From: Longimicrobium sp.
GTDB lineage: Bacteria; Gemmatimonadota; Gemmatimonadetes; Longimicrobiales; Longimicrobiaceae
Assembly: GCF_036388275.1 (NCBI RefSeq)
Contig: NZ_DASVSF010000011.1
Coordinates: forward strand, 167,700-231,699
Direction: 5' to 3'
Length of the DNA stretch: 64,000 nucleotides
Shown: one piece after another, positions 1 to 10,926 of the stretch
How the letters are laid out: each line of letters begins with the position of its first letter
Numbering within the stretch: the stretch's first letter is position 1
Translations under genes and position numbers: made by a program
The notes under the pieces: generated by a model
Told to the model about the DNA's origin: nothing
The model's input: the letters and a program-made list of their open reading frames with translations, nothing else
Database searches by the model: none

Positions 1-479
<479 letters not shown>

Positions 480-521
480 GGATCCGTCGGGCGAGGGCTT
501 GGCTTCGGCTCAGAAAGTCGT

Positions 522-551
522 AAGATAACGCGCCCGTCGTGCCCCTCTCAA
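522..551 (-). promoter_or_regulatory. candidate sigma-70-type promoter of alaS
   Basis: On the minus strand TTGAGA (546-551) is followed after 18 bases by TATCTT (522-527), 43 bases before the alaS ATG. The match is moderate and was read by eye. Confidence 0.45.
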
Positions 552-673
552 GGTGCGGACGCGGGCCGTGTGAATCCAGCAGCAGCTACTCTGGACGGAA
601 CTTGCGTCACCCCGACGCGAGTATGAGCCCTGCTCACCCGCGCACGCCCACGTTCCCCCGAACTCCACCGCCG

Positions 674-2362
<1,689 letters not shown>

Positions 2363-2406
2363 TCTTTCGGCGCGCGCCGTGCACAGTCGGCGCGCGGGCA
2401 GTTGTG

Positions 2407-2440
2407 GGCCGGCCCGGGAACACCGGGCCGGTCTCGTTTA
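2407..2440 (+). terminator. intrinsic terminator after the AGCS gene
   Basis: A 9-bp perfect stem (CCGGCCCGG, 2409-2417, with CCGGGCCGG, 2423-2431) around loop GAACA is followed by TCTCGTTT. It lies 45 bases past the symporter stop and just before the next start codon. Confidence 0.7.
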
Positions 2441-2462
2441 CCAGGCCAGCGACCCGTAATCC

Positions 2463-3875
2463 ATGACTGACAGGAACGACCCCGCGGTGCCGGCGCCGGA
2501 CGCGTTCGAGCGCGAACTGTCGACCGACCTCGACGACCGCACGCCCGACAAGCCGCGCGGCATGCCGCTTCACACGAAGATCCTGCTGGGGCTGGTGATC
2601 GGCGCCGCGGCGGGGCTGGGCGCCAACGCCCTGCTGGGCGCGGACCATCCGGGGCTGGCGTGGACGGTGAACAACGTGGCCTCGCCCATCGGCGCGCTCT
2701 TCCTGCGGCTGCTGCTGATGGTGGTGATGCCGCTCGTCTTTTCCGCCCTGGTGGTGGGCGTGGCGGGCATCGGCGACATCCGCAGGCTGGGCCGCGTGGG
2801 CGCGAAGGCTTTCGGCTACACCCTGGTGGTGTCGGCCATCTCCGTCGTGATCGGCATTACGCTGGCCAACACCATCCGCCCCGGCGAGCGCATCGATGCC
2901 ACCACCGCCGCGGGGCTGGAGGCGCGCTACGGGCAGGACGCCGCCAAGCGGGTGGAGGCAGCGACGGAAAACGACGCGGCGAAAAAGCCGGTGCTGACCC
3001 AGGTGGTGGAAACCATCGTTCCCGCCAACCCGGTGGCCGCGGCGGCGGGAGAGACGCCCAACCTGCTGCACGTGATGTTCTTCGCCCTGGCGCTGGGCGT
3101 GGCCTCCACGCTGGTGCGGCCCACCGTGGCGGCGCCCTTCATCAAGGTGATGGAGGCGCTGTTCGACATCTCGGTGAAGCTGATCGAGCTGATCATGAAG
3201 ATGGCGCCCTACGCCGTGGCGGCCCTGCTCTTCGCCAACACCGCCGGGTTCGGGCTGGACCTGCTGGGCACGCTGGCGTGGTTCATGGCCACGGTGCTGC
3301 TGGGGCTGGCGCTGCAGATGTTCGGCGTGTACTCGCTGTCGGTGTGGCTGCTCTCGCGCATTCCGCCGCTGGAGTTCTTCCGGCGGATCAAGACGGTGAT
3401 GATGACGGCGTTCTCCACGTCCTCGTCCAACGCGACGCTCCCCACCGCGCTGCGGGTGACGGAAAAGAACCTGGGCGTGCCGCCGGAGATCAACTCGTTC
3501 GTGCTGACGGTGGGCGCCACGGCCAACCAGAACGGAACGGCGCTGTACGAGGGGGTGACGGTGCTCTTCCTGGCGCAGATCGCCGGGGTAGACCTGTCGC
3601 TGGGCGCGCAGATCACCATCGCCTACATGGCCATCCTGGGCGGCATCGGCACCGCGGGGGTGCCCTCGGGCTCCATTCCCTTCATCATCGTCATGCTGGC
3701 GTCCATCGGCGTGAACCCCGCGCTGATCGGCATCATCCTGGGCGTGGACCGCATCCTGGACATGTGCCGGACGACGCTGAACGTGGCGGGAGACATCACC
3801 GCCGCTACGTACGTCGCCCGCTCCGAGGGCTACACGCTCCTCGGAGGCCGCGGCAGCCCGCCCGCACCGATCTGA
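2463..3875 (+). CDS. dicarboxylate/amino acid:cation symporter (DAACS/GltP family)
   Basis: Cation-coupled import of glutamate, aspartate or C4-dicarboxylates. The 470-residue length is usual for the family. The diagnostic serine-rich reentrant loop appears as FSTSSSNATLPT. It is followed by NQNGTALYEG (the NMDG-like region), the second loop GTAGVPSGS, and the C-terminal substrate-binding helix VDRILDMCRTTLNVAGD. The Asp and Arg/Cys there contact substrate in characterised members. About eight membrane segments are visible. There is a charged cytoplasmic N-terminus of about 35 residues. It is a single-gene unit between two hairpins; substrate choice cannot be read with confidence. Confidence 0.94.
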   Translation: MTDRNDPAVPAPDAFERELSTDLDDRTPDKPRGMPLHTKILLGLVIGAAAGLGANALLGADHPGLAWTVNNVASPIGALFLRLLLMVVMPLVFSALVVGVAGIGDIRRLGRVGAKAFGYTLVVSAISVVIGITLANTIRPGERIDATTAAGLEARYGQDAAKRVEAATENDAAKKPVLTQVVETIVPANPVAAAAGETPNLLHVMFFALALGVASTLVRPTVAAPFIKVMEALFDISVKLIELIMKMAPYAVAALLFANTAGFGLDLLGTLAWFMATVLLGLALQMFGVYSLSVWLLSRIPPLEFFRRIKTVMMTAFSTSSSNATLPTALRVTEKNLGVPPEINSFVLTVGATANQNGTALYEGVTVLFLAQIAGVDLSLGAQITIAYMAILGGIGTAGVPSGSIPFIIVMLASIGVNPALIGIILGVDRILDMCRTTLNVAGDITAATYVARSEGYTLLGGRGSPPAPI

Positions 3876-3884
3876 TCGGCGTCG

Positions 3885-3919
3885 AGCGGCCCGTCCCATC
3901 GCTCGATGGGCGGGCCGCT
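3885..3919 (+). terminator. strong hairpin after the DAACS gene
   Basis: AGCGGCCCG (3885-3893) plus CCCATC (3895-3900) pairs with GATGGG (3905-3910) plus CGGGCCGCT (3911-3919), leaving loop GCTC and one bulged T. There is no clear U-tract, so termination is likely but not certain. Confidence 0.5.
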
Positions 3920-3998
3920 TGACCGTGCGCCGCCGCCGTCGCATTCTCTCCCGTCCTCCGCCGTCTCCCCCGTCCCGTCCAGCGTCCGAAATTCCTCC

Positions 3999-6380
3999 AT
4001 GCTGAAGAAGCTCGCCTACGTGGTCCTGGGGCTGGTGGTGGTCGTCGTGTGCGTGGCGGCGGGAGGCCGCTGGTGGCTGGGGCGTTCGGCGTCCCCTGGC
4101 GGAGACGCCCGGCTGGCCGGGCTGGAGCAGCCGGTGGAGGTGTGGCGCGACTCGCTGGGCGTGCCCCACGTGTGGGCGAAGACGGACGCGGACCTGTTCC
4201 GCGCGATGGGCTACGTGCACGCGCAGGACCGGCTGTTCCAGATGGAGATGTTCCGCCGCGTGGCCGACGGGCGCCTGGCCGAGATCCTCGGTGAGCAGCT
4301 GTTGGATACCGACAAGTTCCTGCGCACCGTGGGGATGGGGCACTCGGCGGAGGAGAGCGTGCGGCGGCTGACGCCGGAGCAGCGCCGGCTGATGCAGGCC
4401 TACGCGGACGGGGTGAACGCGTGGATCGGCAACCATCCCGGCCCCCTGCCGCCGGAGTTCGTAACGCTGCGATTCGACCCAGAGCCGTGGACCGTCCGCA
4501 ACAGCATGTCGATCGCCAAGATCATGGCGTGGGACCTGGCGGACTGGGAGGTGGGGCTTTCCGTGCAGCAGGCGATCGACCGCGTGGGCGAGGCGCTGGG
4601 GCGCGAGCTGATGCCCTTCTACCCCGACTCGGGGCTCACCATTGTGGGCGCGGACGCGCAGTGGCGGGGCAAGGGCGGCGCGGTCCCCGCGGCGGCTCCC
4701 GCCCCCGCCCCGCGCGTCTCCGGACCCGTTCCCCGCGTCGAAGCCCCGCCGCTCGCCCTTCACCTGCTGGAAGGCGTGGCCGCGGCGCACGCCTCCAACT
4801 CCTGGGTGATCGGCGGCTCGCGCACGCGCTCGGGCAAGCCCATCCTGGCCAACGACATGCACCTGACGCTGCGGGCGCCCGCCATCTGGTACCTGGCGGC
4901 CCTGCACGGCGGCGGCTTCAACGTCACCGGGATGACGCTTCCCGGCGTTCCCGTCGTGATCGCCGGCCACAACGACCGCGTGGCGTGGGGCTACACCAAC
5001 GCCATGGTGGACGACGTGGACTTCTACGTCGAGCAGGTGGATTCCGCCGATGCCACCCGCTACCGCACGCCGGAGGGGTGGGCGCGGTTCACCGTCCGCC
5101 GCGAGGTGATCCGCGTGAAGGGCGGCGACTCGGTGGTGCACCAGGTCCGCGGCACCCGCCACGGCCCCGTGCTCTCCGACGTGGACGAGCGTGGCGGGAA
5201 CCGCGTGATGTCCATGCGGTGGACCGCGTACGAGCCCTCCACCGAGATCACCGCCCTGCTGGGGATGAACCGCGCGCGCTCGGCGGACGAGTTCGTCCAG
5301 GCGTTGCGGGGGTTCAACAACCCGCACCAGAACGTGGTCTTCGCCGACGTGGAGGGGCGGATCGGCTACTGGATGGGCGGGCGCGTCCCGGTGCGCCGCG
5401 GCGGCGACGGCGTGCTTCCCGTGCCCGCGTGGACGGACGAGGGCGAGTGGGTGCGCTTTTTGGAGTTCGACGAGCACCCCCACGTGCTGGACCCGGCGGA
5501 CGGGTTCGTGGTCACCGCCAACAACCGGCAGGCCGGCGCGAACTACCCGTTCCACATCACCACCCACTGGGCGGAGCCGTACCGGGCGATGCGGATCCGC
5601 CAGATGGTGGAAGCCGGGCGCGGGCTAACCGCGGCGGACGTGCTCCGCCAGCAGATGGACGTTACCGATGCCTTCGCCCTGCGCCACCTGCCCCGCGCCG
5701 TCCAGGCGGCGGAGCGCGCCGGCCTCGCCGAGGCCGCGCGCGAGCTGCGGGCGTGGAACGGCGAGGCACGAGTGGACTCACGCGCCGCGGCGCTATTCTA
5801 CACCTGGTTCGAGGAGCTGCGCACCCGCGTGGGGCACGACGAGTTCCGGGGGCGCAGCATGTACTTTCCCCGCGCCACGATGGAGCGGATCCTGGAGCGC
5901 GGCACGAGCCCGTGGGTAGACGACGTGACGACGCCGGCGACGGAGACGCTCGACGAGCTCTCCGCCACGGCGATGAGAACGGCGGTGCAGCGGGTGGGCG
6001 AGCAGCGCTGGGGCGACCTTCACCAGACGTCGATCGACCACCCGCTGGGTATCGTCGACGTGCTGGACCGCGCGTTGAACCTCAACATCGGCCCGTTCCC
6101 CAACCGCGGCTCGTTCCACACGGTGAACGTCAGCGGATACGGCAGCCGCCAGCCGCCGTTCCGGAACGCGTACGGCGCCAGCCAGCGCCACGTGGTCGAC
6201 ATGGCCGACGTGGACGGGTCCGGCGGATTCGTGATCCCCACCGGGCAGAGCGGCAACCCCCTCTCGGACCACTACCGCGACCAGAACCCGCTCTGGCGCG
6301 AAGGGCGCCTCTGGCTCATTCCCCTGGACCGCGCCAGGGCCGAGGCGCGGGTGGTCAGCCACATCCGCCTAACGCCGTAA
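3999..6380 (+). CDS. penicillin acylase family protein (N-terminal nucleophile hydrolase)
   Basis: Hydrolyses amide bonds of acylated substrates, such as beta-lactams or acyl-homoserine lactones in relatives; the true substrate is unknown. The protein has 793 residues, normal for the family. ATG 3999 is followed at once by a single hydrophobic anchor or signal (residues about 5-22). The autocatalytic cleavage point is visible as AAHA|SNSWVIGGSRTRSG, giving Ser266 as the new N-terminal nucleophile of the beta chain. The family's FRAMGYVHAQDRLFQMEM block in the alpha chain and GYWMGG and ANNRQAG blocks in the beta chain are present. Upstream frame back to 3906 is low-complexity and was not used. 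A possible terminator follows. Confidence 0.93.
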   Translation: MLKKLAYVVLGLVVVVVCVAAGGRWWLGRSASPGGDARLAGLEQPVEVWRDSLGVPHVWAKTDADLFRAMGYVHAQDRLFQMEMFRRVADGRLAEILGEQLLDTDKFLRTVGMGHSAEESVRRLTPEQRRLMQAYADGVNAWIGNHPGPLPPEFVTLRFDPEPWTVRNSMSIAKIMAWDLADWEVGLSVQQAIDRVGEALGRELMPFYPDSGLTIVGADAQWRGKGGAVPAAAPAPAPRVSGPVPRVEAPPLALHLLEGVAAAHASNSWVIGGSRTRSGKPILANDMHLTLRAPAIWYLAALHGGGFNVTGMTLPGVPVVIAGHNDRVAWGYTNAMVDDVDFYVEQVDSADATRYRTPEGWARFTVRREVIRVKGGDSVVHQVRGTRHGPVLSDVDERGGNRVMSMRWTAYEPSTEITALLGMNRARSADEFVQALRGFNNPHQNVVFADVEGRIGYWMGGRVPVRRGGDGVLPVPAWTDEGEWVRFLEFDEHPHVLDPADGFVVTANNRQAGANYPFHITTHWAEPYRAMRIRQMVEAGRGLTAADVLRQQMDVTDAFALRHLPRAVQAAERAGLAEAARELRAWNGEARVDSRAAALFYTWFEELRTRVGHDEFRGRSMYFPRATMERILERGTSPWVDDVTTPATETLDELSATAMRTAVQRVGEQRWGDLHQTSIDHPLGIVDVLDRALNLNIGPFPNRGSFHTVNVSGYGSRQPPFRNAYGASQRHVVDMADVDGSGGFVIPTGQSGNPLSDHYRDQNPLWREGRLWLIPLDRARAEARVVSHIRLTP

Positions 6381-6403
6381 ATGTCGCGGGTGGCAAGATG
6401 TCG

Positions 6404-6450
6404 AAGCGGGCACCCCGGTCCTGCCAGGCACCCGCTTGCTCGTTGTTGTC
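6404..6450 (+). terminator. possible terminator after the acylase gene
   Basis: AAGCGGG (6404-6410) can pair with CCCGCTT (6431-6437) over a 20-base loop. GCTCGTTGTTGT follows. The stem is short, so support is modest. Confidence 0.35.
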
Positions 6451-6621
6451 CGGTCCCAAGGCTTCAGAGGCGGCAGTGTGCGTAGGCGAGAAACATCGGT
6501 GGGCGATGCGCGACGGCGCGGTGGTCAGCACGTCCACGTGCGCGGGCGATGAGCCCGGAGGCATCACCTGAACCCTTGGCGCTGACCCGGATCCGACACT
6601 GGGATGGTCGCTGTCCGCCGC

Positions 6622-6662
6622 AAACGAGAAAGCCGCCGCAAGCTAAGTGCTTGCAGCGGCAT
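6622..6662 (-). terminator. minus-strand intrinsic terminator downstream of the left tRNA-Ile fragment
   Basis: GCCGCCGCAAGC (6632-6643) pairs with GCTTGCAGCGGC (6649-6660), with one mismatch around loop TAAGT. On the minus strand it is followed by TTTCTCGTTT. Its sequence differs from the two related terminators at 61968 and 63630. I infer that it is the original chromosomal terminator of tRNA-Ile, displaced by the island insertion. Confidence 0.7.
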
Positions 6663-6672
6663 CTCTGTCCTA

Positions 6673-6714
6673 TGGGCCTGGGCCGATTCGAACGGCCGAC
6701 CTCACGCTATCAGG
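6673..6714 (-). repeat. truncated 3' half of tRNA-Ile (left island boundary, att-like)
   Basis: From 6673 the sequence matches the intact tRNA-Ile (63689 onward) through acceptor 3' strand, T arm, variable loop and anticodon region. It carries a one-base deletion near the anticodon, then diverges at about 6714. The 5' half of the tRNA is absent. This is the typical duplicated 3' tRNA end left by a tRNA-targeting integrase. The matching copy is at 62024-62062. Confidence 0.8.
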
Positions 6715-6858
6715 CGGCTCCCGGGGGGACTGGAACACCGCAGGCTGTCACAAAAACCCAGACAGGACGCGCGATCTGCCAACGTTCCCTTCCCCCGCTG
6801 CGGGGCCGTGCCCGGCAGTTTGGACACCTATTCGGACACCTGCTGCAGGATGAGTCGA
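6715..6858. repeat. left copy of the ~140 bp arm next to the tRNA fragment
   Basis: About 140 bases, starting GGCTCCCGGGGGGACTGG and ending in two GGACACC words, recur at 62063-62200 with roughly 90% identity by eye. In both places they abut a truncated tRNA-Ile. This is probably the conserved end of two related elements: an attP arm or integrase-gene tail remnant. I see no gene in it. Short ORF-like readings here come from tRNA sequence. Confidence 0.65.
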
Positions 6859-6892
6859 CCAGATGGCTGGCATCACTGTGTCCCCCACACGC

Positions 6893-9676
6893 CTACAACA
6901 GATGGTTCACTGCCTCGGCTAGCAAACGGTGAGCGTCGAAGAAATTGAAGATCCGATAGTGCCGCCAAGCACGTTCCCGCAGTTCATTGATCGTTTGTAG
7001 AACCGCACCGGTTCTTGCGGCCCCTCCCGAAGACGCAAGGTGATCAAGTTTTTTGTGTAGAGCATGAAATGCACAGCGAAGTTCGAGCAGTTCACGATAG
7101 ACCATCGCTGCGAAGCCCGCATCTCCGTTGTCATTTTCCCGATAATAGGACAAAGAACTAGTATCATAATACCTCGCCCCATGCTCCTCGAAGTGCTCGA
7201 GGGAGTACGAAGCAGTCGCTGCGTTACGGATAGATACGCGATCGAGCGGCAACGCGCCCAACCTCGCGCCAAGTCGCCGCGAGCCGAGGACCCGCTGATG
7301 AGCAAACGAGACAAATTCTTCATAGGACTCACGTACATACTGTGTGGTGAAATAAGCAACGGAAGCTAGTCGCAAGACGCGTGAACGCTGGTTTCCAGTT
7401 AATCCATTCGGAAGATGTGCTTGCCATGTATTGTGCATGAAGAGCGTCGCAAGCGCCTTCTGCCAAGCAACTGCCACTTCGGGATCATCCTTATAGCGCT
7501 CATTGATCAATACGCGGAGGTCTCGAGCATCGAGTAACACCGGGTAACCGCCACGAAACGCGAGCGCCCGAGTTGGCGCCGGCCCAATCACGAAGTCTGC
7601 CATGCCTGCGGTGAGACGTTCATACATGACATCTCTTGCGCGGTTCCTTACGTCCGGCGGGTGTACCTCAAGTGTCGTATCTTGAGGAAAACATGTCTTG
7701 GGATCATAGGTACCATCTACAAGCGCGCTGACTAACCGGAGAAATTTCACACTGACTTCCTCATAGGCATCAACCCGTGCGCAGTGGAGTTGGTTTACAA
7801 TCCGCTGTAATTGCGACCACTGCTGCACCAGGGGGAACGACCGAACAGGCGCAAGGTTACGATCCCTTCCGATGATCGCATAACCGTCGTAGAGGTTCCA
7901 GATTACGAATGCTTGCCAGCCATCTTCACGGGCTAACTCGCGCGGCAGCGACGCGGCTTTGATCCGACTAGGCTCATGTGTCAAACGCACTAATCTCTGA
8001 ATGCGTTCCGCGAGTGTGTACTCGTTCGCTGCATCGTCCAAGCCGGCCGGCTCTGCCAATAGCTTAATGTCAAAACCGAGACGGTTAAGGAAGCCCATGT
8101 GGTCAGCAAAGAAGGGGAGTTGGTGATCCCACATGAAATCATCAAAGGAATCCACTTGCGTCCAATTAGGAGTATCTGTCTTGGAGAACAAATCGTTGAG
8201 TGTATACGCAGCTGCACGCAAGACATGGCTCCCATCACGGACGTGCCTTTCAGCAGTAAGGGCGCTTTGCTCCGCATTCCAACGGATGAGGGAAAGGCCA
8301 ATAGAGTCGTGACCGAGCGCCCACGACCCTGCGCTGTTGCGCAAAGGCGCTGTTGGTGAATGGTCGACGCGTAGGACGGACCACTCCGGTTTCGATAGAG
8401 ATCTACGGACTGTATCTACTCTTGTACATCCAACCTCGGCTGCTCGACGCTTGAACTGTGCATTCGACCATCGTGCGCTCGTGACTCGGCCGTCATCTTC
8501 CGTCGCTACCATTTCGTGCAGCAAAGAGCGCCAACAATCCATTTGACTTCCGAGCTGACTCGCCGGGAGGCGAGCTTCGGTAGCCGCAGTACGCAACGCG
8601 TCTTCAATCTGGCCGTCCAATAACGAGTGGGTGCCCCCAAGATCCCGATAATCTGCCTCGTTAATGATCCATGTGCGATCCTCTTTGTAGAGATCACGAG
8701 TGTATCGAAGCAGTCGCTGGCAGAGCACCTGGAGAGACGGCAGCAAACCACCGGGTCCCGGGTTTTCGTGAAGTTCGGCGGCGATCGTTTCAACGAGACC
8801 GGCACTGTACTGGAACCCGTATTGTTCGAAAGGAGTCCCGAGCTTTCGAAGGTGCGGGGCATGCAAACGCGACTTCAATGTGGGTCGCCGGATAGCTTCG
8901 ATAACCCCTCGTCGGGTTAGTGGCGCTAGGAAGTAGCCTGGAATTTTCGTGCTGTCTACATGAGATCGCGTGAGTTCATCGTCAAAAACGCCCTTGTACT
9001 CCGTTCGCATGGAGATGCATAGCCGTGCGTCCATCCGAGTTCTGGTGAACCGGTGCAGGAATGCGAAATACTCCGCCGCACCCTCCTGATTGGCGAAACG
9101 GTCACCAGAAGTGAACAACTCCTCACTTTGGTCAACTGCTAGGAACAGCGGATAGGGGATCACTGCTAACACCCGATTCAATGAGCGAACGAATCGGTCA
9201 GGATCACGACCCGCCCCATTTCGAAAGTCTTCAGGTCCCCGCGCCTCAAGGACGACGTCTGGATTCGGAGCTCCGCCAGGGTGGTTCGCCCAATCCCGCT
9301 GGATTTGGCGGACGAAACTATAGAGTGCGTCAGCCAATGCGGAGAGTGGGCGCGCTCCTGCACGGACGATGAGGGAATCCTCTTGCGGATGTACTTCGGC
9401 CTTGATTCCGGGTTGGGGTGTGATCGCAGGAACTCTGGTGCCGAACCCCACCCGTTCTAACATCGGGAAAAGTGCCGCGCGCAAAAACGACGATTTCCCA
9501 ACTCCTGATGAACCATGCAAGACAAACACACGAACTCTGTCATTGTCCAAGATGTCGATACAGGCGCGCGTGTCACGCTCACGCCCAGCGAAGATCGGCT
9601 CATCAGCGCGCCGATACGACGCCAGGCCCCGATATGGGACGGCCGGCCACGCAGTGAGTTCTCGGTGTCGCATCAT
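6893..9676 (-). CDS. STAND NTPase with C-terminal solute-binding-protein-like sensor domain
   Basis: Predicted cytoplasmic signalling NTPase of 927 residues. The N-terminal part is of the nSTAND1 type: PYRGLASYRRADEPIFAGRE (14-33), Walker A GSSGVGKSS (55-63), Walker B PLFLAVDQSEEL (176-187), and helical sensor regions to about 480. Residues about 505-925 are unlike usual STAND repeats. They match the solute-binding lipoprotein of the same operon collinearly: GYAIIG (598), ADFVIGPAPTR (693), LRLASVAY (768), VYRELLEL (859) and YRIFNFFDAHRL (907). No signal peptide is present, so this domain is inside the cell. The start codon overlaps the CHAT stop by ATGA, arguing for translational coupling. 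The likely role is ligand sensing that triggers the CHAT protease, as in STAND-based conflict systems; this is inferred. Confidence 0.88.
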   Translation of the reverse strand: MMRHRELTAWPAVPYRGLASYRRADEPIFAGRERDTRACIDILDNDRVRVFVLHGSSGVGKSSFLRAALFPMLERVGFGTRVPAITPQPGIKAEVHPQEDSLIVRAGARPLSALADALYSFVRQIQRDWANHPGGAPNPDVVLEARGPEDFRNGAGRDPDRFVRSLNRVLAVIPYPLFLAVDQSEELFTSGDRFANQEGAAEYFAFLHRFTRTRMDARLCISMRTEYKGVFDDELTRSHVDSTKIPGYFLAPLTRRGVIEAIRRPTLKSRLHAPHLRKLGTPFEQYGFQYSAGLVETIAAELHENPGPGGLLPSLQVLCQRLLRYTRDLYKEDRTWIINEADYRDLGGTHSLLDGQIEDALRTAATEARLPASQLGSQMDCWRSLLHEMVATEDDGRVTSARWSNAQFKRRAAEVGCTRVDTVRRSLSKPEWSVLRVDHSPTAPLRNSAGSWALGHDSIGLSLIRWNAEQSALTAERHVRDGSHVLRAAAYTLNDLFSKTDTPNWTQVDSFDDFMWDHQLPFFADHMGFLNRLGFDIKLLAEPAGLDDAANEYTLAERIQRLVRLTHEPSRIKAASLPRELAREDGWQAFVIWNLYDGYAIIGRDRNLAPVRSFPLVQQWSQLQRIVNQLHCARVDAYEEVSVKFLRLVSALVDGTYDPKTCFPQDTTLEVHPPDVRNRARDVMYERLTAGMADFVIGPAPTRALAFRGGYPVLLDARDLRVLINERYKDDPEVAVAWQKALATLFMHNTWQAHLPNGLTGNQRSRVLRLASVAYFTTQYVRESYEEFVSFAHQRVLGSRRLGARLGALPLDRVSIRNAATASYSLEHFEEHGARYYDTSSLSYYRENDNGDAGFAAMVYRELLELRCAFHALHKKLDHLASSGGAARTGAVLQTINELRERAWRHYRIFNFFDAHRLLAEAVNHLL

Positions 9677-10926
9677 AGTAGCTCAACGCCGACTGGAAGT
9701 TTAGAGAAGTTCCCTTCCGGGAAATCAGGAAAGATGTCAGTCGTGGAGCTCTGCAGGCGAAGCTCGGGGTAACAATAAAGGCTGTAGAGAAGGCTCAGTG
9801 GCCAGTGTGCCCGGCGAAGTTCTAGCATGGCTTCGTCCAATGGAACGCCCCGGAGAAGCTGTCGAAGAAGAGCAAGACCGAACCGCCAAGCGAACAGGTT
9901 CGGAACGCCCGTCTCAGTACCGATGAATCCGCGTAGCGGCTCTTGTGCTGTGACATGAAGCCAGGATGCCTCATCCTCAAGACCTCCCGCGTTAGAGTCG
10001 TGAGAAGTGGCAGTTGAGCATCCATTGAGAATCGTGTACACTTTTGCCTTACGACCTCGCGATTCCGCAAATACCTGCGCTCTGAAGCGGTCTGCGGATA
10101 AGTTATAATCTGTGGTGTTCGCTTTTAAAGAAAGCGTATTGCCGCTAGCGTGACAGTAGAAGTAGAGGATTCTTGTGCAGCCGTTGGTGATCTTCAACGC
10201 GGTGCTGAATTCATCCGGTGACGTGTAGAACGGTAACGAGGCGATCCACTGGAGGCCAGTTTCGTACTCGGCATTTGTGCGCTCTTGGTCGTGAAATACG
10301 GCAAAGAGCTTTGTCTTCGCACGAGAAAGGGTAAGGTCGTTGAAAAAGGGTTTGCTATGCGCATACGTGGTATACGCCAAAAACTTGATGCACCAAAAAT
10401 CTTGTAACTCGTCGAAAGTGAATGCGCCGCTCACGGGAATTTTTGAAAGTCTACCCACCGAATACATCAACCCAAAAGGCACCGTTAGTGCGGTTGGAAC
10501 GCGGAAATGCACACGCACCTGCCCTCCTCTTTCCCTGTCTACTTCAGTGCGGAACCACTCTTCAGCAGCCCGAGCATTCCCGCCTCCGGGGTCTTGATTA
10601 GTTGAGATATCGAGCGGCTCAGGTGTAAAAAATGCTGTGTAGAGGCTCTGCCCGGCATCCACTAGCTTCCCAAGTAATTTACCAAGCTCCCGTTCGTCAC
10701 TGAAGGGAGTCAATCCGTTCTTTGACGCATCTAATGCATTCTGAACGAGGGCACCTAAAGCATCCCGAACAGCAGTTCCCGCCTTCAGTAAGCTGGCTTG
10801 GGAGACCACGTAGTATTGCTCCTCCGGCCAAGTGTCGAACCCCCACGTGACTTTTAGGTGATCCGGGTGATCCGCCCACCCGTGAGCGAGTCGAAACCAT
10901 ACAGGTTTCCGTAGCCGCCGCCTCAT
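9673..10926 (-). CDS. CHAT-domain (caspase-like) protease
   Basis: Predicted clan CD cysteine peptidase, 417 residues. The C-terminal half carries the CHAT pattern: a strand ending ILYFYCHASG, with His259 as candidate catalytic base, then YTILNGCSTA with Cys303 as nucleophile. GFIGTETGVPNLFAWRFG and an LLRGVPLDEAM helix follow, as in the CHAT fold. The N-terminal ~150 residues are not recognised. It overlaps the phosphoesterase stop and the STAND start by 4 bases each (ATGA), so the three proteins are probably made together. CHAT proteases are usual effectors of STAND NTPases. The target is unknown. Confidence 0.85.
   Translation of the reverse strand: MRRRLRKPVWFRLAHGWADHPDHLKVTWGFDTWPEEQYYVVSQASLLKAGTAVRDALGALVQNALDASKNGLTPFSDERELGKLLGKLVDAGQSLYTAFFTPEPLDISTNQDPGGGNARAAEEWFRTEVDRERGGQVRVHFRVPTALTVPFGLMYSVGRLSKIPVSGAFTFDELQDFWCIKFLAYTTYAHSKPFFNDLTLSRAKTKLFAVFHDQERTNAEYETGLQWIASLPFYTSPDEFSTALKITNGCTRILYFYCHASGNTLSLKANTTDYNLSADRFRAQVFAESRGRKAKVYTILNGCSTATSHDSNAGGLEDEASWLHVTAQEPLRGFIGTETGVPNLFAWRFGLALLRQLLRGVPLDEAMLELRRAHWPLSLLYSLYCYPELRLQSSTTDIFPDFPEGNFSKLPVGVELL

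Noticed and set aside
6604..6948. Small plus-strand protein reading WAWADSNGRPHA, repeated near 62030
   Set aside because: The reading is the reverse complement of the tRNA-Ile T arm and its flank. Such tRNA-derived ORFs are a common annotation artefact.
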